Origin: Actinomycetes bacterium
Lineage (GTDB): Bacteria > Actinomycetota > Aquicultoria > Aquicultorales > Aquicultoraceae
Length of the DNA: 38,743 nucleotides
Assembly (NCBI GenBank): GCA_021794835.1
Contig: JAJYQA010000022.1
Location: forward strand, 121,525-160,267
Direction: 5' to 3'
Part shown: piece by piece, positions 24,323-31,677 of the stretch
Numbering within the stretch: the first letter of the stretch is position 1
How the letters are laid out: the number at the start of each line of letters is the position of its first letter
Notes under the pieces: generated by a model
Seen by the model: only the letters and a program-made list of their open reading frames with translations
Told to the model about the DNA's origin: nothing
Database searches by the model: none
Program-made: the position numbers and the translations under genes

Positions 24323-25171
24323 ATGGAACAAGATATTGCACAAAGGGTATTAAAAGAAGTAAGAGACTTACCACCATTTTCAACCATAGCCAATAGGGCG
24401 CTGAAGTTAACAAATGACCCCAGGTCTTCGGCAATCGACATCAGCCGTGTTATATCGTACGACCCTGCTTTTACCGCTCGGGTACTTCGCATGGCCAACT
24501 CAGCCTATTACGGGTTTACCCGCGATGTCACAACTGTTAGTGAGGCCATCGTTATACTTGGATATGAGACGCTTAAAAGCGTTGTTTTGGCACTTACGCT
24601 TCAGAACTTTTACGACCGCGAGATCCGCGGCTATGGTTTAAAGCAGGGTGAGCTCTGGAAACACTCAGTCGGCTGTGCCCTTGCCTCGCGTCTTATCGCA
24701 AATCAGGTCAAATATCCAAATATTGAAGAGGCGTTTATCGCAGGTCTTCTTCATGACGTCGGGAAAGTTACTCTTAATCTTTTTGTGAGGGACGAGCTGT
24801 ATCAGATTATAGATATCGCCGGCTCGCAGGGATTATCCTTTGCCGAAGCCGAGAAAAAGGTGCTGGGGTTTGATCACCAGGATATAGGCGCAAAGGTGGC
24901 CAACAAGTGGAATTTTAATGAAAAGATCGTGGAGGCTATCCAGCACCACCATAGACCAGGCAGGGTAAGAAAAGACGCCGAACTTACAGCAATCGTCCAT
25001 GTAGCGGATTTTATTTGCCTAAGTCTGGGTCTTGGTGTGGGAAGCGACGGAATGCTCTATCCACTTAAAAAAGAGGCGCTTGATACATTGAAGCTTGATG
25101 AGCTGGAAATAGATAACATTATATTTTCGGCTTATAACATCGCAGAAGAAATTGAGAAGATTTTAGCTTAA
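24323..25171 (+). CDS. HDOD-domain protein in the chemotaxis operon
   Basis: A 282-residue protein with an HDOD domain over about residues 15-215 (VISYDPAFTARVLRMANSAYYG, then AFIAGLLHDVGKVTLNL, and a later QHHHRPG). HDOD proteins are signalling relatives of the HD superfamily and usually lack full phosphohydrolase sites. This one retains HD and a later HHH, so enzymatic activity cannot be excluded. The ATG at 24323 follows GGGGGAG by 3 nt; an in-frame TTG at 24311 lies before that SD. The gene sits between cheR and cheX, about 23 bases after cheR, so a role in chemotaxis or c-di-GMP-linked control is suggested by context only. Confidence 0.85.
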   Translation: MEQDIAQRVLKEVRDLPPFSTIANRALKLTNDPRSSAIDISRVISYDPAFTARVLRMANSAYYGFTRDVTTVSEAIVILGYETLKSVVLALTLQNFYDREIRGYGLKQGELWKHSVGCALASRLIANQVKYPNIEEAFIAGLLHDVGKVTLNLFVRDELYQIIDIAGSQGLSFAEAEKKVLGFDHQDIGAKVANKWNFNEKIVEAIQHHHRPGRVRKDAELTAIVHVADFICLSLGLGVGSDGMLYPLKKEALDTLKLDELEIDNIIFSAYNIAEEIEKILA

Positions 25172-25221
25172 GGTTCACTTGAATTTGGCCGAAGACAAAT
25201 AAAGGAAAGGATAGTTAAAGG

Positions 25222-25734
25222 ATGCTAAAGGTAGAGTTCGTAAATCCGTTTCTTGAAGCAGCCTTTGAGGTATTTGAGACGGAAACCAAGTTAAAACTTG
25301 ATAAAGGACCTTTATCAATACAAAAGTCTTCGCTGACATCTCAAGAAGTAAGCGTTCTCATAGGTGTCACCGGAGAAATCCACGGCCAGGTAATCTACGG
25401 TATGTCATTAAAAACCGCAAAGAAGATTGCGGCCGAGATGATTGGTAAAACCGTTCCGCTGATGGATGGGCTGGCCCAAAGTGCTATCTCCGAACTCGGT
25501 AACATGATTACTGGCCTTGCAACTGTTAAATTCGGCGATATTTATTCAAATCTTGCGGTTACCCCTCCAACGCTCATCATAGGCACAAACGTTTTGATAT
25601 CGACCATTGATATTCAGCGACTATATATTGTTTTGATGAGCGAGGTTGGCGATGTAGAAGTAAGCATAGCCCTTAAAGAGCAAGTTATATCAGATGAATT
25701 TAAAGTTGTACAGGCTAAAAAGACGGCTATGTAG
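25222..25734 (+). CDS. cheX: CheX, CheY-P phosphatase
   Basis: A 170-residue phosphatase of the CheC/CheX/FliY family. The single CheX active-site helix is intact: E91 and N94 in QSAISELGNMITGLA, preceded by MDG and followed by the FGDIYSNLAVTPPTL strand. In contrast to CheC above, nothing key is missing, so CheX is probably the main signal-terminating phosphatase here. It is separated from the HDOD gene by 50 bases (GGAAAGG upstream of the ATG). Confidence 0.9.
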   Translation: MLKVEFVNPFLEAAFEVFETETKLKLDKGPLSIQKSSLTSQEVSVLIGVTGEIHGQVIYGMSLKTAKKIAAEMIGKTVPLMDGLAQSAISELGNMITGLATVKFGDIYSNLAVTPPTLIIGTNVLISTIDIQRLYIVLMSEVGDVEVSIALKEQVISDEFKVVQAKKTAM

Positions 25735-25773
25735 GCAGACAAAGTTACCAGCATAAAAGGAGGAGGTGAAAGG

Positions 25774-26526
25774 TTGATAAGAGGATTATATACCGCAGCC
25801 ACCGGCATGCTGGCTCTTATGAATAAGCAAGATGTCATCGCAAACAATCTTGCCAACGTTAATACGACGGGTTTTAAGAAGGACTACGTCTCGCTCACGT
25901 CGTTCCCCGAAGCTTTGGTTTATGCGCAGGGGAGACAGGCTGATGCCAGCTATATGAAAATGCCCATAGGTTGGCTTAGCTCGGGCGTAGGCATAGCCAA
26001 CACAGGTTTTATCGACTCCGGTGGTACATTGCGGCAGACTGGAGGTACCTTTGACCTAGCAATTACAGGAGACGGCTTTTTCGCTATTCAAACGCCGGCA
26101 GGCGAGAGATACACAAGAGACGGGAGTTTTACAAAGGATAGTCTTGGTAGGTTGGTTAATCAGGATGGCAACCTGGTGCTTGGCGAGAACGGTGTGGTTA
26201 ACGTAAGGGGCAATGATGTTAGTATCGACGGGTCAGGTAAGATATACGTTGACGGTAACTATGTGGATACCCTAAAGATCAGGCGCTTCTCCAATGGAGA
26301 GCTGGAGAAGAATGGCAACAATATGTTTATAGCAAACTCAAGCGGCCAAAGATCTACTGATTTTACAATCAAGCAGGGGTACCTTGAGGGGTCAAATGTG
26401 GATGCGACAGCCGAGATGGTAGATATGGGAACAACCATCAGGTCTTTTGAGGCCAATCAGCGTGTACTGCAAGCCCAGGACGACACGTTGGGTAGGGCGG
26501 TAAACGAAGTGGGGAAAGTAGGCTAG
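25774..26526 (+). CDS. flgF: Flagellar rod protein, FlgF/FlgG family (FlhO/FlgF-like)
   Basis: A rod subunit exported by the flagellar system. The N-terminal rod motif is LYTAATGMLALMNKQDVIAN followed by NLANVNTTGFKKD. The middle has FDLAITGDGFFAIQTPAGE and YTRDGSF, and the C-terminus ends with the usual helical region (ANQRVLQAQDDTLGRAVNEV). Length 250 fits FlgF/FlhO. It precedes flgG, as flhO precedes flhP in B. subtilis. TTG start at 25774 behind a long AGGAGGAGGTG. The exact paralogue name is less certain than the family. Confidence 0.88.
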   Translation: MIRGLYTAATGMLALMNKQDVIANNLANVNTTGFKKDYVSLTSFPEALVYAQGRQADASYMKMPIGWLSSGVGIANTGFIDSGGTLRQTGGTFDLAITGDGFFAIQTPAGERYTRDGSFTKDSLGRLVNQDGNLVLGENGVVNVRGNDVSIDGSGKIYVDGNYVDTLKIRRFSNGELEKNGNNMFIANSSGQRSTDFTIKQGYLEGSNVDATAEMVDMGTTIRSFEANQRVLQAQDDTLGRAVNEVGKVG

Positions 26527-26535
26527 TAATAATTT

Positions 26536-26585
26536 GAGGCTGGACCGGAAACGGAGGCTTCACTCCCGCCGAATGATCGAGGCGG
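26536..26585 (+). ncRNA. Candidate structured RNA between flgF and flgG
   Basis: The 147-base gap between the rod genes can fold into two stem-loops. GAGGC (26536-26540) pairs with GCTTC (26557-26561, one G-U), enclosing CCG-GAAA-CGG (26545-26554) with a GNRA tetraloop. CCGCC (26566-26570) pairs with GGCGG (26581-26585). I do not recognise a known riboswitch; GEMM-I c-di-GMP core motifs are absent. A GCCGAATG at 26568-26575 weakly resembles a sigma-28 -10 (GAAA at 26548-26551 as -35, 16-base spacer), an alternative reading of the same bases. Confidence 0.3.
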
Positions 26586-26673
26586 AAAATCCCCAACACT
26601 AATACTACTCGATTAACTAACGCTTGCCGGTACTTCGTCCAAAGAATAAAGGATTTAGAAGGAGGTGGGTAGA

Positions 26674-27459
26674 ATGATTGCAGCACTTTGGACCGCTGCT
26701 TCAGGTCTGCAAACACAGCGCATAGCAGTCGATGGAATAGCAAATAACATTGCCAACGTTAATACCGTCGGCTTTAAGAAAAACGAAACCCAATTTCAAG
26801 ATCTATTCTATCAGCGCGTAAATACGTTAGGGGAGTCTGAGCCCGATAATTCAAGCAGGACGGGGATATCACTTGGTACCGGCGCCAGGATAGCAGGAAC
26901 TGAGAAAGTTTTTAGTCAGGGCAGGTTAGAGCAGACAGGAAACCCGCTTGATGTGGCTATCAATGGCGATGGTTTCTTTAAGGTCCTATTACCGGATGGG
27001 ACCGCAGCCTACACCAGAGACGGTTCTTTTGCAGTAGATCCAACCGGTCGGCTGGTAACCCCGCAGGGCTATAGACTAGAACCGGCTATAACAATTCCGG
27101 GGGGAGCAAAGAACTTAGATATTACTCCTAATGGTGAGGTCTCGGTTATGCTCGCGGGCTCAAATGCCCCTAGCGCGATCGGCGCTATAACGCTATATAA
27201 GGCGGAAAATTCAGGTGGCCTGCTTGCAATAGGTGAAAACCTGTTTAAGACAACGGATGCTTCGGGAAATATGATTGGGATGAGCGCGCAGAGCCCAGGG
27301 GCTGGTAGCCTAGTCCAGGGCTTTACCGAGGGATCAAACGTCGATCTTGCAGATGAAATGACGCAGCTTGTGGTGGCCCAGCGTGCCTACCAGCTTAACG
27401 CGCGCGCCTTTGGAACCGCTGCTCAGATGCTGTCAATTGCGACAAATACCCGAAGCTAG
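26674..27459 (+). CDS. flgG: FlgG, distal rod protein
   Basis: The distal rod subunit. WTAASGLQTQRIAVDGIANN and IANVNTVGFKKNE form the N-terminal motif; TGNPLDVAINGDGFFKVLLP, YTRDGSFAVD and the C-terminal GFTEGSNVDLADEMTQLV with AQRAYQLNARA are typical of FlgG. Length 261 is normal. The ATG at 26674 is chosen because AGGAGG (26660-26665) is 8 nt upstream; the in-frame GTG at 26665 overlaps that SD. It is the last rod gene before the flgM-flgN-flgK-flgL group. Confidence 0.95.
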   Translation: MIAALWTAASGLQTQRIAVDGIANNIANVNTVGFKKNETQFQDLFYQRVNTLGESEPDNSSRTGISLGTGARIAGTEKVFSQGRLEQTGNPLDVAINGDGFFKVLLPDGTAAYTRDGSFAVDPTGRLVTPQGYRLEPAITIPGGAKNLDITPNGEVSVMLAGSNAPSAIGAITLYKAENSGGLLAIGENLFKTTDASGNMIGMSAQSPGAGSLVQGFTEGSNVDLADEMTQLVVAQRAYQLNARAFGTAAQMLSIATNTRS

Positions 27460-27532
27460 GATTGGGCTTAAACCCTTAAAGTTTACATAAACAGCAGGAT
27501 TTAGCTGTGTTGTGGAGAAAATTATAGGACCT

Positions 27533-27540
27533 GCCGATAA
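27533..27540 (+). promoter_or_regulatory. Perfect sigma-28 -10 octamer upstream of flgM
   Basis: GCCGATAA is identical to the sigma-28 -10 consensus and lies 24 nt before the flgM start. No TAAA stands at the expected 14-16 bases upstream, so the -35 is weak. A class-3 promoter at flgM is well known in other bacteria, where it adjusts anti-sigma levels. Confidence 0.45.
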
Positions 27541-27564
27541 CTATAGGCATGTGGGGTGAAGATT

Positions 27565-27879
27565 TTGAAAATCTCTAGCGAACAAGTAAGAAGAGTTTTA
27601 CAGGGATACGTGCGAGAGGTCGAAAACAAGAGATCGGGCAAGGTCAAGTCCTCAGATAAGAAATTTGAGGGCACAAAGGCCAAAGGCGACTCTCTTGTTA
27701 TCACCGCCCGAAGTGAGGAAGTTAAAAAGGCAAGAGAGGCCTATGAGAAACTTCCTGGGGTGAGAAAAAACCTTGTGGATGAACTTAAAAGCAGGATAGA
27801 GTCTGGTAAGTATAATGTCACCAGTAAGGAAGTAGCCGACAAAATTATCCACCGTGCGGTTGTAGATAAATCGGTCTGA
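27565..27879 (+). CDS. flgM: FlgM, anti-sigma-28 factor
   Basis: A small basic protein that binds and inhibits FliA until the hook is complete and FlgM is exported. The C-terminal sigma-binding helices are recognisable: VKKAREAYEKLPGVRKNLVD and ELKSRIESGKYNVTSKEVAD. The N-terminus (KISSEQVRRV) is typical too. The TTG at 27565 has GGGGTG 6 nt upstream and is preferred; a GTG at 27556 is in frame. The next gene, flgN, follows within 20 bases, as in most flagellar systems. Confidence 0.88.
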   Translation: MKISSEQVRRVLQGYVREVENKRSGKVKSSDKKFEGTKAKGDSLVITARSEEVKKAREAYEKLPGVRKNLVDELKSRIESGKYNVTSKEVADKIIHRAVVDKSV

Positions 27880-27898
27880 ATTTAAAAAGGTGAGAAGA

Positions 27899-28384
27899 TT
27901 GAAGGTAGACGCCGTTGCTCTAATAGACGTACTAAAGAATGAAAAAGAAGCATATCAGGAACTATTAGATCTAGCACAAACAGAAACAGAGCTAATAATT
28001 GAAGGGAATGTAGAAGGACTCTTGGATGTGGTTAGAGCAACGGAGCACCTCATGTTTGCCGTTCGCGATCTTGAGGATAGGCGGCTCGCCCTTATCTATA
28101 AAGGTTCCGATTTAAACTTCCCCCAGCAACCAGTAAATTTATCATTGGTTACAAAAACCTTTGATGCGCAAATTGCTAATGAAGTTCGGTTGCTTAAAGA
28201 TAAAATACTTTCAATCGTCAAGGACTTAAGCGAGACAAATCAAACCAATACAGGGCTTCTAAAGAGAAAAATCAGTTATGCAGATTTTATGCTCGGTTTG
28301 TTATTCCCAGACGATAACCCGACCTACGGCAATAAACCCAATCCTCAGAGCTCATATCCTAAGCTATTTGACGGAAGAGCATAA
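27899..28384 (+). CDS. flgN: FlgN-type chaperone for FlgK/FlgL
   Basis: A helical export chaperone of 162 residues that should hold the hook-filament junction proteins before secretion. The N-terminal helix pattern (LIDVLKNEKEAYQELLDLAQ, then ELIIEGNVEGLLDVV) matches FlgN, as does its place between flgM and flgK. Start TTG at 27899 with AAGGTGAG 4 nt upstream; an in-frame GTG at 27890 overlaps the SD. Sequence divergence is high in this family, so synteny carries part of the call. Confidence 0.85.
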   Translation: MKVDAVALIDVLKNEKEAYQELLDLAQTETELIIEGNVEGLLDVVRATEHLMFAVRDLEDRRLALIYKGSDLNFPQQPVNLSLVTKTFDAQIANEVRLLKDKILSIVKDLSETNQTNTGLLKRKISYADFMLGLLFPDDNPTYGNKPNPQSSYPKLFDGRA

Positions 28385-28397
28385 AGAGGTGTTTTAG

Positions 28398-29810
28398 ATG
28401 GATGGTCTTTTTGGCATAGAGATAGCAAGAAGAGCGCTCCAAGCAAGCCAATACGCAATGGATGTTACGGCGCATAACATAGCAAACGCCAATACCGATG
28501 GTTATACCAGGCAAAGGGCAATTCTCGGGACAACAGAGCCATTTCCAAGTCCTGAGTGGAACAGGCCGCTTTTGCAGGGTCAGCTTGGAACGGGCGTCGA
28601 AGTTAAATCTATTGATCGGGTGCGCGAGGGCTACTTTGATGACCAGATAAGAAAAGAAAACCAGTCTCTCGGGGAGTGGAACATAAAAGATAATGCCTTA
28701 AAGCAGCTCGAAACAATAATAAACGAACCATCCGACAGCGGGCTTTCAAGTATAATGGGCGGGTTCTGGAACTCATGGCAAGAGTTGAGCACAAATCCCG
28801 AGAGTCTAACGCTAAGGTCTGCGGTGGTTCAGAATGGGAGCATGCTTGCCACCCAGTTCAACCAGTTGGATCAGAAGCTAAGCCGCCTGCAAGATAGCTT
28901 AAACGATCAGGTGGCTGTAGACGTCAGCAATATCAACGACATCACGCAGCAAATAGCCGAAATCAACCAGGAAGTCGCGCGGGTAAAAGCCTACGGTGCG
29001 AATCCCAACGACCAGCTCGATCAGAGAGACCAGCTGCTCGACCAGCTCTCAAAGCTAGCCAATGTACAGATAAGTGAGCTCAACTCGGGCGTAACTGAAG
29101 TTTATCTAAACGGCACGCAGCTGGTCAGCCAATATGGGGCAAATCAGCTTCAGGTCGTTTCTAATGCCTCTAATAACGGCTATTACGACGTCACCTGGGC
29201 CTCAGATGGGACAAAGGCCACGATTAATGGCGGGGAACTAAAGGGCCTAATCGATACCCGGGACAACATCATCCCGAACAAGTACCGGGCCGATCTCAAT
29301 ACACTGGCAAACACGATTGTGACACAAGTTAACCAGCTTCATAAGGCAGGCTATGGCCTAGACGGTAACACCGGTTACAACTTCTTCGATCCAACAAAGA
29401 CGACTGCTGCCACCATCGCGTTGAGTTCGGATGTCAGCGATCCGAACCATGTCGCGGCGGCATCGTCCTGGCCGGCTGGCGGGGCTCCGGGTGACAACAC
29501 AAATGCCCTGGCTATCGGCCAGTTAAAAGATGCCCTGCTTATGAGCGGAAACACCATAACGATGGACGACTACTACCGCTCCACCGTTACAAACCTCGGC
29601 ATCGATTCCCAAGAATCGTCCAAAATGGTCGCAAACGCACAGAGTTATTACAACTTAATCGAAAACCATCGCCAATCAGTATCGGGGGTTTCTCTCGATG
29701 AGGAGGCGACCAATATGATCAAATACCAGAAGGCCTACGAGGCGGCGGCCAAGCTGGTTACGGTTTTCGATAGTATGTTAGACACCCTGATAAATAAGAT
29801 GGGCAGCTAG
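28398..29810 (+). CDS. flgK: FlgK, hook-filament junction protein 1
   Basis: Connects hook to filament. The N-terminus carries the axial-protein motif (GIEIARRALQASQYAMDVTA, then HNIANANTDGYTRQRA) and the C-terminus the matching helix (SVSGVSLDEEATNMIKYQKA, then YEAAAKLVTVFDSMLDTLIN). The middle has a FlgK-type segment (QIAEINQEVARVKAYGANPN). At 470 residues it is in the short range for FlgK. GAGGTG precedes the ATG at 28398. Confidence 0.95.
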   Translation: MDGLFGIEIARRALQASQYAMDVTAHNIANANTDGYTRQRAILGTTEPFPSPEWNRPLLQGQLGTGVEVKSIDRVREGYFDDQIRKENQSLGEWNIKDNALKQLETIINEPSDSGLSSIMGGFWNSWQELSTNPESLTLRSAVVQNGSMLATQFNQLDQKLSRLQDSLNDQVAVDVSNINDITQQIAEINQEVARVKAYGANPNDQLDQRDQLLDQLSKLANVQISELNSGVTEVYLNGTQLVSQYGANQLQVVSNASNNGYYDVTWASDGTKATINGGELKGLIDTRDNIIPNKYRADLNTLANTIVTQVNQLHKAGYGLDGNTGYNFFDPTKTTAATIALSSDVSDPNHVAAASSWPAGGAPGDNTNALAIGQLKDALLMSGNTITMDDYYRSTVTNLGIDSQESSKMVANAQSYYNLIENHRQSVSGVSLDEEATNMIKYQKAYEAAAKLVTVFDSMLDTLINKMGS

Positions 29811-29823
29811 GGGGCGGTCTCAA

Positions 29824-30717
29824 GTGAGAATAACAAACAGCATGCTATCCAACCTGGTTTTACAGGATATATCAAGCTCTTACGGGCGGATGGAGGGATA
29901 CCAGTTACAGCTTTCATCGGGAAAAAAATACCAATATCCCTCTGACAACCCGGCTGCGGTAAACCAGAGCCTCAACATCAAAAGCTCGCTAAAGAATATC
30001 GACCAGTACCTGAGTAATATCAACAATGGCGTCTCCTGGTTAAACACTGCTGACTCAGCGCTTAGAGATGCGGCTGATCTTTTGCATACAGCAAAAGAGC
30101 TTGCGGTGAAGGGAGCCAATGCGACCTATTCCCAGGACGAACTTAACTCGATGGCTACCGAAGTAGACCAGCTTCTGGGAAGCATGCTCGATACGGCGAA
30201 CACCAGCTATGCCGGCAGATACATTTTTGCGGGCTTCAAGACGACGACGCAGCCGTTTACAAAGGTTGCCGGTTCGCCGGATACCGTTAGTTATAACGGC
30301 GATCAAGGAAGCACTAATTATGAAATAGATCAAGGTGTCAATGTTACTATTAATATCCCGGGTAGCACAGTATTTAAGGGATCTACTGATGTGTTCCAGA
30401 CTTTGATCAACCTCCGTGATCACTTGCGCGCGGGCAATTACGCTGCGGTTTCTGGCGATGCAAGCCAGGTTGATAATGCTCTCAACGCAATAACCAGCGC
30501 CCTGTCAACGGTTGGAACAACCACGAACCGACTTGACCTTACAAAGAACAACCTCGAACAGGGCCAGGTCAACCTAAGCCAGATACTTAGCAATGTGGAA
30601 GATGCCGATATGCCAAACGTTTTAGTAAAACTAAAAACGGAACAGACCGTTTATCAGGCGGCACTTATGACCGGGAGCATGGTAATACAAAAATCGCTCA
30701 TAGATTTCTTAACGTAA
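29824..30717 (+). CDS. flgL: FlgL, hook-filament junction protein 3
   Basis: The second junction protein, bridging FlgK to flagellin. The N-terminal flagellin-like motif is MRITNSMLSNLVLQDISSSY with LQLSSGKKYQYPSDNPAAVN, and the C-terminus contains a flagellin-like terminal helix (DMPNVLVKLKTEQTVYQAAL). Length 297 is typical. GTG start at 29824, 14 bases after flgK, with GGGGGCGG upstream. It is followed by an 82-base gap before the fliW region. Confidence 0.95.
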   Translation: MRITNSMLSNLVLQDISSSYGRMEGYQLQLSSGKKYQYPSDNPAAVNQSLNIKSSLKNIDQYLSNINNGVSWLNTADSALRDAADLLHTAKELAVKGANATYSQDELNSMATEVDQLLGSMLDTANTSYAGRYIFAGFKTTTQPFTKVAGSPDTVSYNGDQGSTNYEIDQGVNVTINIPGSTVFKGSTDVFQTLINLRDHLRAGNYAAVSGDASQVDNALNAITSALSTVGTTTNRLDLTKNNLEQGQVNLSQILSNVEDADMPNVLVKLKTEQTVYQAALMTGSMVIQKSLIDFLT

Positions 30718-30740
30718 TGCATTTTAGCTGAAGTTTTTAA

Positions 30741-30759
30741 GGAAGGGGAGGATATCGGA
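30741..30759 (+). promoter_or_regulatory. Cluster of four GGA motifs upstream of fliW
   Basis: GGA occurs at 30741, 30747, 30750 and 30757 in a purine-rich stretch between flgL and fliW. GGA is the core of CsrA binding sites, and fliW-csrA lies just downstream, so feedback by CsrA is possible. The stretch could equally be an unused or weak SD. An 8-codon frame (ATG 30777, TGA 30801-30803) overlaps the ATG at 30800. Confidence 0.25.
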
Positions 30760-30826
30760 AGGTAACGGCAGTCCATATGCCCATGGTTCCGAGATTACTA
30801 TGATGAAGACAGCGGTTGGAAGTAAG

Positions 30827-31261
30827 ATGAAATTCGCGACGACAAGATTCGGTCTCATTGAGGTTGATGAAGATAAACTCATATGGTTTGTTGACGAAAT
30901 ACCGGGCTTCCCGGAGGCAAGGTCATTTGTGCTAATACCGCATGCGGAGGATAGCCCCTTTAGCTGGCTTCAATCGGTAGAGCGGCCTGAGGTCGCATTC
31001 GTCGTGGTCAATCCCTGGCTGTTTTTTGGGGATTACAAGCCGGTCGTGCACGAAGCTGACCTGGAAAAGTTGGAGATTAAAGATAACCAGGAGGATTCCC
31101 CTGTGGTGTTGTCCATTCTAACCATACCAAGTGATCCGCATAAAATGACTGCTAATTTACAGGCCCCGGTTGTTATTAACCCTAGAAATAACACGGCAAA
31201 GCAGGTTATATTAGTAAATGAGAATTATACAACCAAGCATTTGGTTTTACCCAACCGTTAA
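30827..31261 (+). CDS. fliW: FliW, flagellar assembly factor and CsrA antagonist
   Basis: Binds flagellin and CsrA alternately, coupling flagellin export to its translation. The 144-residue protein has the family pattern: short N-terminal strand (TTRFGLIEVDEDKLIWF), EIPGFPEARSFVLIPH, SPFSWLQSVERPEVAFVVVN, and AKQVILVNENYTTKH. The ATG at 30827 (GGAAG 4 nt upstream) gives the usual short N-terminus; ATGs at 30800 and 30803 would add eight or nine residues and have no SD. It is directly followed by csrA (12 bases), the standard pair. Confidence 0.94.
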   Translation: MKFATTRFGLIEVDEDKLIWFVDEIPGFPEARSFVLIPHAEDSPFSWLQSVERPEVAFVVVNPWLFFGDYKPVVHEADLEKLEIKDNQEDSPVVLSILTIPSDPHKMTANLQAPVVINPRNNTAKQVILVNENYTTKHLVLPNR

Positions 31262-31273
31262 CTAGGAGGGGCA

Positions 31274-31510
31274 ATGCTGGTCCTTACCAGGAAAATCAAC
31301 GAATGCATAAACATCGGCCAAGATATAGAAATATTCGTGGTCGAGATCAAGGATGACCATGTAAAGATCGGCATTAGGGCCCCGAAAGATGTCCCCATCT
31401 ACCGCCAGGAAATCTACAAATCCATCCTGAAGGAAAACGAAATCGCTGCATCCGCCTCAAAATCGGCGCTAGAGAGCGCAAGCAAGGCTATTGCAAACAA
31501 AATTTCCTAA
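31274..31510 (+). CDS. csrA: CsrA, translational repressor of flagellin
   Basis: An RNA-binding homodimer. The core is canonical: MLVLTRKINECINIGQDIEI, then VKIGIRAPKDVPIYRQEIY with the RNA-contacting Arg residues. A Ser/Ala-rich tail to residue 78 makes it slightly longer than E. coli CsrA (61 residues), similar to Gram-positive homologues. AGGAGGGG precedes the ATG. Next to fliW and just upstream of fliC, it most likely represses fliC translation; see the leader hairpin at 31642-31671. Confidence 0.96.
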   Translation: MLVLTRKINECINIGQDIEIFVVEIKDDHVKIGIRAPKDVPIYRQEIYKSILKENEIAASASKSALESASKAIANKIS

Positions 31511-31527
31511 AAGCCCATTAATCGCTG

Positions 31528-31553
31528 TAGAAATCCTCAAGAGCTGACGATAA
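31528..31553 (+). promoter_or_regulatory. Sigma-28 promoter of fliC
   Basis: TAGA (31528-31531), a 14-base spacer, then GACGATAA (31546-31553), 7 of 8 matches to the sigma-28 -10. The start would be near 31560, giving a flagellin leader of about 120 nt that contains the CsrA-site candidate. Confidence 0.6.
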
Positions 31554-31641
31554 TAAAGAACAGGTAAATCGCCCTTTACGAAGTGGAATATCTTTCCTTC
31601 GACCGGCCGGAGAAGAAGAGTTTTCCAAATCTTAGGGACGA

Positions 31642-31671
31642 GGCAAGGAAGCCAAAACATTTCCAAGGAGG
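31642..31671 (+). promoter_or_regulatory. Probable CsrA-binding sites in the fliC leader
   Basis: GGC-AAGGAA-GCC (31642-31653) places GGA in the loop of a short hairpin, the classic CsrA site form. A second GGA lies in the SD AGGAGG (31666-31671), 20 nt downstream, a distance one CsrA dimer can bridge. B. subtilis hag uses the same two-site logic. Binding here is inferred. Confidence 0.5.
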
Positions 31672-31677
31672 AGAAAA

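Noticed and set aside
26527-26673. Known GEMM-I c-di-GMP riboswitch between flgF and flgG
   Set aside because: A GAAA tetraloop is present, but the conserved GEMM-I core segments (such as GACGCAAAGCC) are absent, so only an unassigned structure is reported.
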